A stretch of DNA of 27,856 bases from assembly GCA_003694965.1 (NCBI GenBank), contig RFJG01000017.1:1-27856 (forward strand), written 5' to 3'. Under the pieces are notes generated by a model. It was not told the DNA's origin and made no database searches. It saw only the letters and a list, made by a program, of their open reading frames with translations. The DNA is from Methanobacteriota archaeon (GTDB lineage Archaea > Micrarchaeota > Micrarchaeia > Anstonellales > J096). Both the position numbers and the translations under genes were made by a program. The stretch's first letter is position 1, and every line of letters starts with the position of its first letter. Positions 1-7,109 of this stretch are shown in pieces.

Positions 1-182
1 TGCGGGATGAGAACACGGAGGGGAGAATCCCGGTCGGAGCATCCGCTTTTTAGGAAAAAGCGGAACCAAAAACTCTCTCATACGGAACCAAGGTTCCGAA
101 CCTCCTTCTGCATATATCTGCAGGTGAGCAACTAATTGAAGATGGCGCCTTTTTTAAAGCCGGATTGATAGAAGTTCAAAGG
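1..182. other. Non-coding stretch with a chain of hairpins; possible structured RNA (minus strand) cut by the window edge
   Basis: No convincing reading frame is present. Several inverted repeats follow each other. The arms at 43-51 and 55-63 form a perfect 9-bp stem with a 3-nt loop. The arms at 83-89 and 92-98 form a 7-bp stem. A CTGCA/TGCAG pair lies at 109-122, and CGGGAT at 3-8 pairs with ATCCCG at 27-32. CGGAACCAA occurs twice, at 61-69 and 83-91. On the minus strand a TATA-like TTTAAAAAA lies near 150-159, where a promoter for a leftward RNA gene would sit. I tried to fold it as tRNA, 5S, SRP or RNase P RNA and could not match the conserved elements, so its identity is unknown. It could also be only the 3' region of the M42 transcript. 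Confidence 0.35.
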
Positions 183-1214
183 TTACTTCAGCTCCTTCGC
201 TATCTTGGCTATGAGCTTCGTTCCCTCTTCTATATCTTTGAGGCTGGCAACGCTCACATTGCTGTGTATGTATCTTGTTGGAATACTTATAGCTATTGAG
301 GGCACTCCGCCCCTTACGTTATATGCAGAGGCTGCATCAGTTGCCCCTCCCTCTATTGCCTCCAATTGGTAGCTTATTCCTGCATTTTTTGCTATTTCCA
401 TGATTTTGGAGGCCAACCTCTTATCTGCCATGTTGCCTCTGCCGCTAGCTTCAACGAGCGTTATTGCGGGGCCTTTTTCAAGGGCTATGGGGGCTTGCTC
501 TTCACTAACTGTTGCGTGGTCGCCAGCAACTCCTGTGTCAACAGCAATGAAATATGATGGCTCAAGCGTGTATGTCGCTACTGTGGCTCCTTTGCCAAAT
601 GTAGAAACCTCCTCTTGCGCCGTTCCTAGCAATACAACATTGTCCGGCAAGTCCTTTGCTATCTTGATAAGCATATAGCAACCTATCCTGTCATCCAAGG
701 CCTTCCCACAAACCCTGTTGTTGAGGAGCTCCTCAAATGGAGCTTTGAAGAACACAGGAGACCCTATCCCTATGCCGAGTTTCTCAACCTCTTCCCTGCT
801 CTTCGCTCCTATGTCTATGAACATCTCATCATACTCTATAACTTTCTTGAATTCCTCATCTTTCATTATGTGAGGCGGTTTGTTCCCTATTATCCCGTCA
901 ACATAACCCTTCTCTGTCTTTATGCGAATGTGTTGGTTGACGAGCGTTCTATTGTCTATGCCGCCTATTTTGATGAACCTAATGAACCCCTTTTCATCTA
1001 TGTATTTTACCATCATCCCTATTTCATCCATGTGGGCAGCCAATACAATAGGCTTACCTTCCAGCTTCTTGTATGCTATGACATTGCCAAATTCATCCCT
1101 CTCTACATTGAGGCCAGCTTTCTTGAACTCCTCCTCAAGTATGGCAGCAACCTCTTCCTCATTGTTCGCTATCCCATTAGCTAGGCATAATTTTTTTAGT
1201 AGTTCAACATCCAT
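183..1214 (-). CDS. M42 family aminopeptidase (TET-like metallopeptidase)
   Basis: The 343-aa product matches the M42 family of self-compartmentalising, dinuclear-metal aminopeptidases that trim peptides in the cytoplasm, typically downstream of the proteasome. Visible landmarks in order are AAHMDEIG (metal-binding His and Asp, about residue 60), ALDDRIG (bridging Asp, about 173), TAQEEVSTFG (catalytic Glu pair, about 199), VDTG-AGD, GGATDAA and PTRYIHS (last metal His, about 318). The length is normal for the family. An A/T-rich TATA-like element (minus strand GGTTAAAAAGG, about 1230-1240) lies roughly 25 nt before the ATG, which suggests a leaderless, single-gene transcript. Whether it acts as an aminopeptidase or a deblocking enzyme cannot be read from the sequence. 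Confidence 0.93.
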   Translation of the reverse strand: MDVELLKKLCLANGIANNEEEVAAILEEEFKKAGLNVERDEFGNVIAYKKLEGKPIVLAAHMDEIGMMVKYIDEKGFIRFIKIGGIDNRTLVNQHIRIKTEKGYVDGIIGNKPPHIMKDEEFKKVIEYDEMFIDIGAKSREEVEKLGIGIGSPVFFKAPFEELLNNRVCGKALDDRIGCYMLIKIAKDLPDNVVLLGTAQEEVSTFGKGATVATYTLEPSYFIAVDTGVAGDHATVSEEQAPIALEKGPAITLVEASGRGNMADKRLASKIMEIAKNAGISYQLEAIEGGATDAASAYNVRGGVPSIAISIPTRYIHSNVSVASLKDIEEGTKLIAKIAKELK

Positions 1215-1239
1215 GAGGCATTATTCTAGAGTTTCCTTT

Positions 1240-1674
1240 TTAACCTTGTTCCCCTTCCCTTATCGCTATCCTCGCCAGAGCGTGTATGTCTGCCCTAGCC
1301 AGGTAGGGCAAGTATGAAAACTTTTCCGCTAACTCTTCATTTCTTAATTTGCCCCTCATTTCCAACACTTTCACTTTTTTCAATAATTCCTCATCCAGTA
1401 GCAAGTAAGTGAATTTTTTGAACATCCCACCTAAAAAGCACGTGCCAGTCCAAACAGAGAACCAAAAACCATTCGTGGAAAGATACTCTCCAAAGTTGCT
1501 TGGAGGATTTATGGCATTGAAAGGCAAGCTAACAAACAAGTAATGGACGCTTATGTGATATAATGTTCTTTCGAAATCTTCTATCCTCTCTTTGTAGTAT
1601 GTCCATTTATCCTTTTGTGAGATGTTTTTCTTTATGAACTTCCTAACATCCCATGTAGCCAAGAGGTGGTTCAT
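1240..1674 (-). CDS. Hypothetical protein, 144 aa
   Basis: I do not recognise a family. The protein is soluble-looking. It has a charged N-terminal part (residues 10-35), an aromatic and hydrophobic middle (about 45-95, containing FGEYLSTNGFWFSVWTGT), and a helical, charged C-terminus ending ADIHALARIAIREGEQG. The middle is too interrupted by polar residues to be a confident membrane segment. The gene ends 26 nt before the M42 start and begins 38 nt after the radA stop. T-rich sequence at the minus-strand position of a promoter (about 1685-1705) suggests it may have its own start. It has ordinary codon use for the window and a clean start and stop, so it is probably a real gene of unknown function. 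Confidence 0.6.
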   Translation of the reverse strand: MNHLLATWDVRKFIKKNISQKDKWTYYKERIEDFERTLYHISVHYLFVSLPFNAINPPSNFGEYLSTNGFWFSVWTGTCFLGGMFKKFTYLLLDEELLKKVKVLEMRGKLRNEELAEKFSYLPYLARADIHALARIAIREGEQG

Positions 1675-1712
1675 AACCTACTTATGTGTGGTAAAAAATA
1701 AAAAAGAGAGGG

Positions 1713-2675
1713 TTAGTCCCTAACACCTTCTGCAGTTACCTTGAAAACGATCTCCCTCTCGGGCAAGCTTGGAGAGTCCACTAACCTCGCTATCCTCTTC
1801 CCTTCCTTGCCCTTCCTAAGATATACTCTGTATGTTGCTGCGTGAGCTAACACGTGTCCTCCTATTGGCGTTGTCGGGTCTCCGAATAATATGCCTGGGT
1901 TGTCCATAACTTGGTTGGTGAAATAGACGGCCAAGTTATGCGTGTCAGCTAACCTCTGCAAGGCATGGACATGCTTGTTGAGTTTTTGCTGCCTCTCTCC
2001 CAAGCTACCCCTGCCAACATAGTCTGCCCTGAATTGGCTTGTTAAGGAGTCTATCACTATGAGTTTTATATTCTCCTTAGCCACGATGTGCTCAAGCTTC
2101 TCTACCAGGAGTATTTGGTGGTCGCTGTTCTCCGCCTTCATGACATAGAGGTTCTCAAGAACTTGCTTTCCATCCATGCCAGCAGCTTCTGCTAAATCCT
2201 TTATCCTCTCGGGCCTAAAAGTGCTCTCCGTATCTATGAAAGCAACCTTCCCTCCTAAGCCTCCTTCTTCAACAGGTTTTTGGGCATTGACGCTGAGCTG
2301 GAACCCAACTTGGCTCTTACCACTACTGAACTTCCCGAAGAACTCCGTCAGGGCTTGTGTCTCAACCCCTCCTCCAAGGAGTTCATCAAGCTTCTTAGAG
2401 CCAGTCGTTATCCTCCTAACCACCTGCCTCTTTTCAAATAGCTCATAACCTGTCTGGAACTCTATTTCCACAGCCCCTTTGGCAGCTTCTATTATTTTCT
2501 TTGCTATATCCACTCTTATGTCCACTGACTCAGCTAAATCGTGCGGTTCAAGTGTTGCCAATGTTGCTATGTCCCCATAGCCACCAAGCCTCAATTTCTC
2601 TGCTGTTGTCTCACCAACGCCCGGCAAGTCCTCTAACTCCTTAATTACCTTATACTCGTCTTTTTCTTTTGCCAT
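1713..2675 (-). CDS. radA: DNA repair and recombination protein RadA
   Basis: This 320-aa protein is the archaeal RecA/Rad51 recombinase, which forms filaments on single-stranded DNA and catalyses strand exchange. The N-terminal helix-hairpin-helix domain is visible (LPGVGETTAEKL, residues 17-28), as is TGSKKLDELLGGG at 91-103. Walker A is GKFSSGKS (114-121), Walker B is LIVIDS, and the L2/C-terminal region contains PIGGHVLAH and DSPSLPE. Two small oddities: Walker A differs from the usual archaeal GEFGSGKT, and the oligomerisation motif after the linker reads FQTG where an F-x-x-A motif is usual. A strong GAGGTG lies 6 nt before the ATG. It sits 10 nt after a small gene that probably shares its promoter. 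Confidence 0.97.
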   Translation of the reverse strand: MAKEKDEYKVIKELEDLPGVGETTAEKLRLGGYGDIATLATLEPHDLAESVDIRVDIAKKIIEAAKGAVEIEFQTGYELFEKRQVVRRITTGSKKLDELLGGGVETQALTEFFGKFSSGKSQVGFQLSVNAQKPVEEGGLGGKVAFIDTESTFRPERIKDLAEAAGMDGKQVLENLYVMKAENSDHQILLVEKLEHIVAKENIKLIVIDSLTSQFRADYVGRGSLGERQQKLNKHVHALQRLADTHNLAVYFTNQVMDNPGILFGDPTTPIGGHVLAHAATYRVYLRKGKEGKRIARLVDSPSLPEREIVFKVTAEGVRD

Positions 2676-2685
2676 CTTTTACACC

Positions 2686-2979
2686 TCACTGCTTGTTGTT
2701 GGGAAAGACTAACAATCTAAGTTCCCCAATCTTCATTACATAGAATTCCCTGCCATCTTTTGTTGTGCTCTTCCACATAGCTCCTACGCTCCTGAGCATA
2801 CTCTTTCCGTTGGCATCCGTATCTGGCTGCAACACCCTGTAATCGGGCCTCGAGCCTTTTCTTTGCGCTTGCCCTTGGCTGCCCTGTTCTTGCTGCATGT
2901 TATTTCCTTCCTTTTTTTCACTAACCCCTACTTTTTCTACTTCCTCAAACTCCTCAAGTTCCGCTAATTCATCCTTCAT
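2686..2979 (-). CDS. Small acidic-tailed protein cotranscribed with radA (weakly DUF736-like)
   Basis: With the start at 2979 the product is 97 aa. I chose this ATG because GGTGAG lies just before it. The longer frame to 3036 would translate through the TATA box. The first 25 residues are strongly acidic (KDELAELEEFEEVEK), followed by a Gln/Gly-rich linker. The C-terminal 55 residues look like a compact beta fold: RPDYRV, then VGAMWKSTTKDGREFYVMKI, then LRLLVFPNNK. That last part resembles small DUF736-type or OB-like domains in which G-W-K-K-x-G-x-E-Y is followed by a short strand hairpin, but this is a weak resemblance. Being first in a two-gene unit with radA, it may work with single-stranded DNA or RadA. 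That function is inferred from context only. Confidence 0.7.
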   Translation of the reverse strand: MKDELAELEEFEEVEKVGVSEKKEGNNMQQEQGSQGQAQRKGSRPDYRVLQPDTDANGKSMLRSVGAMWKSTTKDGREFYVMKIGELRLLVFPNNKQ

Positions 2980-3021
2980 ATTCTCACCCAGAACCTTCCC
3001 CTTGGTTCTTCTGGTTCTGCT

Positions 3022-3055
3022 AGCATATATAAGCATATAATCTTATAAGCATATA
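3022..3055 (-). promoter_or_regulatory. radA operon promoter with three AGCATATA repeats
   Basis: AGCATATA (minus strand TATATGCT) occurs at 3022-3029, 3032-3039 and 3048-3055. The spacings are 10 and 16 bp, so the first two copies are one helical turn apart. The minus-strand CTTATATATG at about 3025-3036 is a good archaeal TATA box. Transcription from it would start near 3000-3005, leaving a short leader before the ATG at 2979. The repeats overlap the TATA box, so a protein bound to them could block or recruit the basal factors. Confidence 0.55.
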
Positions 3056-3149
3056 TTATGCAAGGGACAAAAATTTACCACACAACTCAACAACAGAGTG
3101 CTAATGTCATAATAATGTTATAAAAAACGTTCTCTCCTTTTTATGGGGT

Positions 3150-3929
3150 ATGGAAGATGAAATTGATGGACCTGGCAGACCTCCCCCCCAACATATCCAG
3201 CTTAACATACTCCAGGTTTCAAAAAGTCAATCTCCGCCTAAATCTAGAACTGCAAGGTCATCTCCATTTTTTCTAAGAAAGGGCGATGCACTTACCTTGC
3301 GTATAGAGGGATGTCATTGTGGGAAAGGTCCATTTTCCTACGTATGTGAAACTTCTGAAGTAAATAGGAGTTTTTTTACGACGATGAAGAAAAAAGGAGA
3401 AGTCATTTTCTTTATGGATGGAAGAGAGAATATTGAGAAAGAAGGATCTCAATTAGTGGAGCTTTTCTGGGAGATGCTTAACAGGAGGCTGCCAAAAAAA
3501 TGCGTTTCAAGGATAAGGGCAACGACTCTTGATATACCTATATGCTTGAAATGGAATCCTATGGAAGCTTTGCTAAATCTTGAAGCAGTGGAAGAGTTCA
3601 TTGAGAGAGCTGGGCCCAAGCATTTCAAGCTTAAGAAGATTGTCAAGTTTTTTGGAACTCAAGAGCTCTCAATGTATGAGTGGGTCCAAGGGAATCCATT
3701 TAATAGTCTTGTTGGGAAGGGCACAATGCACAGGCCAAAATGGGCAGATGACATCTTAGAGGAGTTAACTGAGATAACCAAAAAGATAGAAGACGAGAGG
3801 CTGGCATATCATGTTGACATCAATCCAGGCAACGTTATTTATAGAGGAACAGAGAACGGTTTGCCTGTCATAAGCATAATAGACCAGTACAAGGATGGGC
3901 AGGAGTGGTTCAGGAACGGCTACATATGA
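3150..3929 (+). CDS. Protein kinase-like (PKL/APH-fold) protein, function unknown
   Basis: The 259-aa product carries a typical kinase-fold catalytic loop, HVDINPGN (about residue 224; H-x-D-x-N-x-x-N, as in aminoglycoside phosphotransferases and ABC1/WaaP-type kinases). About 16 residues later comes IIDQ, where the metal-binding Asp of the DFG-equivalent is expected. ELSMYEWVQGNP (about 174-185) looks like the hinge. No clear glycine-rich loop or lysine/glutamate pair can be pointed to in the N-terminal half, which is Cys-containing (CHCGKG, about 56) and divergent. The ATG at 3150 is favoured because TTATAAAAAA at 3119-3128 is about 26 nt upstream, giving a leaderless message. The substrate is unknown: it could phosphorylate a protein, a lipid or a small molecule. 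Confidence 0.7.
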   Translation: MEDEIDGPGRPPPQHIQLNILQVSKSQSPPKSRTARSSPFFLRKGDALTLRIEGCHCGKGPFSYVCETSEVNRSFFTTMKKKGEVIFFMDGRENIEKEGSQLVELFWEMLNRRLPKKCVSRIRATTLDIPICLKWNPMEALLNLEAVEEFIERAGPKHFKLKKIVKFFGTQELSMYEWVQGNPFNSLVGKGTMHRPKWADDILEELTEITKKIEDERLAYHVDINPGNVIYRGTENGLPVISIIDQYKDGQEWFRNGYI

Positions 3930-4016
3930 GAATAGAGGATTGTTATCTTATTGAGTGGGCGATGAACGAATAAATTAACCTGCTCTTTATAGCTCTTTTG
4001 CTCCTTAATCTGCCCT

Positions 4017-5180
4017 ATGTCAAGAAAAGTAGCGATAATTGGAGTTGGCTTTGCCAAGTTTGGAGAGAGGTGGGATAAGGGCCTCAGGGACCTCGCATTA
4101 GAGGCAGGCACAGCAGCAATAGCGGATGCTAAGATAGGTGGTGAGGATGTAGATGCTGGCTATGTTGGCAACATGGCAGGAGGCTCTCTTGTTGGGCAGG
4201 AGCACCTCGGCTCCTTATTGGCAGACCAACTTGGCCTCTTACCAAAACCGATAACTCGTGTTGAGGCAGCTTGCGCTTCTGGCGGCCTCGCATTAAGACA
4301 AGGATATATGGCAGTAGCTTCTGGCATTCATGACATAGTTGTTGTTGGTGGCGTTGAGAAGATGACGGATTTGTCAACAGCACAAGTTGCTGAGATATTG
4401 GGAGGTGCAGGAGATCAAGAATGGGAGCTATTTATGGGAGCTACTTTCCCGGCCCTTTATGCAATGCTAGCTCGCGCCTATATGGAGAAATTTGGAGCGA
4501 CTGAGGAGAGCCTTGCCCACGTTGCTGTCAAGAACCACAAACATGCCGTCAATGTTCCCTATGCTCAATATAGGAAGGAGATAAGTGTTGAGCAAGTCCT
4601 CAACAGCAAGGAGGTTGCCTCTCCTCTCAAGATACTCGACTGTTCTCCTATTACTGACGGTGCAGCTGCTGTTGTCCTAGCTCCTTTGGATGTTGCCAGT
4701 TCCTACACCGATAAGCCGGTTGAGATAATTGCGAGCGCTCAAGCAACAGACACTATATCCTTGCATGACAGGGAGAGCTTAGTGGAGCTGAAAGCAGCTA
4801 AGGTAGCTTCCCAGAATGCATACAAGCAAGCAGACATAACCCCTAAGGATGTTGATGTTGCTGAGGTCCATGACTGCTTTACAATAGCTGAGATATTGGC
4901 CATAGAGGATCTCGGTTTTTTCAAGAAAGGAGAGGGCTACAAGGCAGCTCAGGAGGGACTAACAGCCATAGGCGGCGAAATACCAATTAACACAAGCGGG
5001 GGTCTCAAGGCAGCCGGCCACCCAGTAGGAGCTACAGGAGTTAAGCAAGCAGCGGAGATAACATTACAGCTCAGGGGAGAAGCAACAGGTAGGCAAGTAA
5101 AAGATGCCGAGATAGGATTAACCCACAACATAGGTGGGAGTGGTGGAACAGCAGCTATCCATATTATGAAGAGGGTGTAA
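4017..5180 (+). CDS. Archaeal acetyl-CoA acetyltransferase (thiolase, SCP-x-like)
   Basis: The 387-aa protein is a thiolase of the kind used in archaea to condense two acetyl-CoA at the start of the mevalonate route to isoprenoid lipids. It shows the acylation cysteine in EAACASGG (C86), the VVVGGVEKMT segment, AEVHDCFT with the catalytic histidine, GGLKAAGHPVGATG, and the C-terminal HNIGGSGGT. That last motif replaces the second cysteine of classical thiolases, as is normal in this subfamily. CTTTATAGC at 3985-3993 lies about 27 nt before the ATG, so the transcript is probably leaderless. The usual archaeal partners (a DUF35 zinc protein and HMG-CoA synthase) are not next to it. Its last 17 nt overlap the convergent gene. 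Confidence 0.92.
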   Translation: MSRKVAIIGVGFAKFGERWDKGLRDLALEAGTAAIADAKIGGEDVDAGYVGNMAGGSLVGQEHLGSLLADQLGLLPKPITRVEAACASGGLALRQGYMAVASGIHDIVVVGGVEKMTDLSTAQVAEILGGAGDQEWELFMGATFPALYAMLARAYMEKFGATEESLAHVAVKNHKHAVNVPYAQYRKEISVEQVLNSKEVASPLKILDCSPITDGAAAVVLAPLDVASSYTDKPVEIIASAQATDTISLHDRESLVELKAAKVASQNAYKQADITPKDVDVAEVHDCFTIAEILAIEDLGFFKKGEGYKAAQEGLTAIGGEIPINTSGGLKAAGHPVGATGVKQAAEITLQLRGEATGRQVKDAEIGLTHNIGGSGGTAAIHIMKRV

Positions 5181-5952
5181 TCCCTTTTAAGTATTCCAGG
5201 AAGGATTTCTCATTCCCGTACATGCTCTTTGTCACCATCTCTTTTAGTGTTTCTTTTTTGGCGTTCTTCCTTAACACAGTAGGTAGCATTTCAAGAGCCC
5301 TTGAGATTTTTTCACTTCCTGCTTTGGCCACCCTTTCTTCTCCTATTTTTGAGAGCAAATTATTTACTATCTCCCTCAAGTTATCAATATAGAAGTTCTT
5401 CTTGTCTCCCTCCAGCCAAGAGTTATCATAATCCAAGTTTTCTATTATGCCCCTTAGGCATTTCAGAACATACTCAAGATGGATACCACTTACCTTGGTA
5501 AGGATTTTTTCGATACTTTCTCTCTCTATTTTACCAACTCTTTGAGATATGGTTAGTACATGAATTTCCCTTATTATGTTGGCTTTTCTTGGCGTTTTTT
5601 GGTATAGGGCTAAGTTAACGCACGAGAGCCATTCACTATCGCTCTTTGTTGCTATGTAGTAGTATCTTTTAACCATCTCTACTCTATCACATTCACTTTC
5701 TTTGATTAATTTAACCCCTTCAAGTACGAGTTGTTCCTTTTCTTTATCTTTTGCGAGCTGCTTCACAAATGCCACATATGCCTTATCTGTCCTTTCATCC
5801 ACTCCAATCTCTTCCAGCATTTCTCTAAGCTCTCTTAACTGTTGGTTGCCCATCTTCCTTATTGCATTCGTGAATTTCCTCTTAATTGAGGTATCTCCTG
5901 TTTTCTTATTCCCTTGTTGTGCTGTTTTCTCTCCAATTTTCTGAGTTACCAT
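5164..5952 (-). CDS. Hypothetical helical protein, 262 aa
   Basis: I do not recognise this family. The product is soluble and highly charged, almost entirely predicted helix, with a basic, Gln/Lys-rich N-terminal tail (residues 1-30). A series of amphipathic helices follows, for example QLRELREMLEEIGV and NLREIVNNLLSKIGEERVAK, which suggests an alpha-solenoid or HEAT/TPR-like scaffold. No signal peptide or membrane segment is present. It converges with and overlaps the thiolase gene by 17 nt. A perfect 12-bp palindrome lies 16-27 nt upstream of its ATG, at the expected promoter position, so the gene may be controlled by a repressor. Confidence 0.65.
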   Translation of the reverse strand: MVTQKIGEKTAQQGNKKTGDTSIKRKFTNAIRKMGNQQLRELREMLEEIGVDERTDKAYVAFVKQLAKDKEKEQLVLEGVKLIKESECDRVEMVKRYYYIATKSDSEWLSCVNLALYQKTPRKANIIREIHVLTISQRVGKIERESIEKILTKVSGIHLEYVLKCLRGIIENLDYDNSWLEGDKKNFYIDNLREIVNNLLSKIGEERVAKAGSEKISRALEMLPTVLRKNAKKETLKEMVTKSMYGNEKSFLEYLKGITPSS

Positions 5953-5967
5953 AAAAGATAATAATGT

Positions 5968-5979
5968 ATAACAAGTTAT
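5968..5979. promoter_or_regulatory. Palindrome ATAACAAGTTAT in promoter region
   Basis: ATAAC-AA-GTTAT is a perfect inverted repeat located 16-27 nt upstream of the minus-strand gene starting at 5952, where the TATA box and factor B contacts are expected. The half-site ATAACTTG recurs at 21080-21095 in another intergenic region, which raises the chance that it is an operator. It is also 115 nt upstream of the plus-strand membrane protein gene, so it could serve both directions. Confidence 0.4.
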
Positions 5980-6093
5980 TTAAATCAACATCCTACTCTC
6001 TAATCTATGTCCTTTTCTATTCTCTTTGGAGTAGCCCCTATCCCCTCTCCTTCTTTATAAACCTTTCGTTTTAACACATTTTTGGGTGTTATT

Positions 6094-6795
6094 ATGGCAG
6101 TCGATGTAATGGTAGCAGCATACGGCACAAAGGCTCTTGACAGCATATTCGCAGCTGTCGTCTTTGTTATAGTAGCCGTTGTTGGTTTGGTAGTTGCCAA
6201 GGTAGTGGCAAAAATAATAAGGAAGCTCTCATCCCTTGCAAAAGTGGAGCACGCAATAAAGAAGAGGGACTTAGACAAGGCACTTCTTGGCTTTAGCTTA
6301 ACAGATGTTGTAGCGGTGCTCGCAGAGGTCTACATCGTTCTCTTGGCCTTGGGCGTTGCTGGGAACGCAGTTAACTCAACACTCTTGTCTGATTGGGCAG
6401 GAGCAGCAACAACTTACTTGGGTTCTGCTGTCCAAGGGATAGTCCTGTTGGTAGTAGGCTTATTTGTTGCGGAGTACATAAGCCAGAGGATAAAGAATTC
6501 AGGCATACTAGCAGCCAATTTAATAGGTATGGCAGTTGAGGTGTTCATAGCATACAACGCCCTTGTCCTCGCATTGCCTTCGTTGTTCCCACAGGCAGAC
6601 ACCGCCTTACTTAAGGATAGCTTCTCCCTTCTCTTGATGGCCTTGGCTGCAGCACTTGCCCTTGCTTTGGGCATAGGGTTCGGCCTTGGTATGAAGGATG
6701 CTGTAGCGGCTATCTTGAAGAGGAATTCCGATGCGATAGAGATGGCAATATTCAGCAGTGCCAAGAAAAAGGCAAGAAAAAGGAGGAGGGCATAG
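6094..6795 (+). CDS. Multi-pass membrane protein with MscS-type conserved TM helices
   Basis: With the ATG at 6094 the product is 233 aa. An earlier TTG at 6082 is in frame, but GGGTG directly follows it and fits as the ribosome-binding site for 6094. About five membrane helices are visible (residues 16-42, 68-92, 104-130, 143-165, 178-200), and the protein ends in a strongly basic cytoplasmic tail (KKKARKRRR). The last helix reads ALALGIGFGLGMKDAVAAIL, the pattern of the conserved TM helix (PF05552-type) that accompanies mechanosensitive MscS channels. The beta-rich cytoplasmic MscS domain is absent, so this is a TM-only relative, perhaps a pore or adaptor. TTTATAAAC at 6054-6062 is the likely TATA box. 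Confidence 0.8.
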   Translation: MAVDVMVAAYGTKALDSIFAAVVFVIVAVVGLVVAKVVAKIIRKLSSLAKVEHAIKKRDLDKALLGFSLTDVVAVLAEVYIVLLALGVAGNAVNSTLLSDWAGAATTYLGSAVQGIVLLVVGLFVAEYISQRIKNSGILAANLIGMAVEVFIAYNALVLALPSLFPQADTALLKDSFSLLLMALAAALALALGIGFGLGMKDAVAAILKRNSDAIEMAIFSSAKKKARKRRRA

Positions 6796-6854
6796 CCCCT
6801 CTTTCCGTTTGTTTTTTAAACACTATAACCAATATGCTTGTGTAGGTGGTCATG

Positions 6855-7109
6855 ATGGTTAAATATCTACTGGCGAAACAGGTTACGGGAAGGATGGTAA
6901 TAACGAACGAGGGAGATGAATTTGGCAGGGTTGTTGATTTGAACCTCAACGAAGTTACTGGAGAGGTCGAGGACATAATCGTTGACCCGAACCCAGAGAA
7001 CCCTCTTATTGAGAAACTTAGGGAAGAAGACGACCACGTCCTCATTCCTTTCAACAGCGTCCTCGCTGTTGGCGACTATGTTATTGTGGATAAGAGGCAC
7101 CTGTTTTGA
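6855..7109 (+). CDS. PRC-barrel domain protein, 84 aa
   Basis: The protein is one PRC-barrel, a small beta-barrel found in RimM, photosynthetic reaction centre H subunits and many stand-alone archaeal proteins. Recognisable parts are LLAKQVTGRMVITNEGDEFGRV, split over the first strands, then a strand with GEVEDIIVDPN, and the closing VLIPFNSVLAVGDYVIVD. In archaea these small proteins are thought to bind RNA or other proteins, but no specific function is known. GTG (6846), ATG (6852) and ATG (6855) are all in frame. GGTGG at 6845-6849 is best spaced for 6855. Its stop overlaps the rnhB start by 4 nt, so the two are translationally coupled. Confidence 0.85.
   Translation: MVKYLLAKQVTGRMVITNEGDEFGRVVDLNLNEVTGEVEDIIVDPNPENPLIEKLREEDDHVLIPFNSVLAVGDYVIVDKRHLF

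Noticed and set aside
1..46. tRNA fragment at the left edge
   Set aside because: CCCGGTCGGAGCA resembles a tRNA 3' end, but the matching T-stem (5' strand CCGGG) and T-loop are absent.
141..162. CCGGCTT on the minus strand as the 3' part of RNase P RNA
   Set aside because: The short match is not accompanied by the other conserved regions, and such an RNA would have to lie over the M42 coding region.
2686..3036. Start at 3036 for the radA-linked small protein
   Set aside because: The first codons are the TATA box itself (minus strand CTTATATATG). The ATG at 2979 has a proper GGTGAG site.
4129..4383. Open frames opposite the thiolase and other genes
   Set aside because: They are low-complexity antisense shadows with no ribosome site, promoter or family resemblance.
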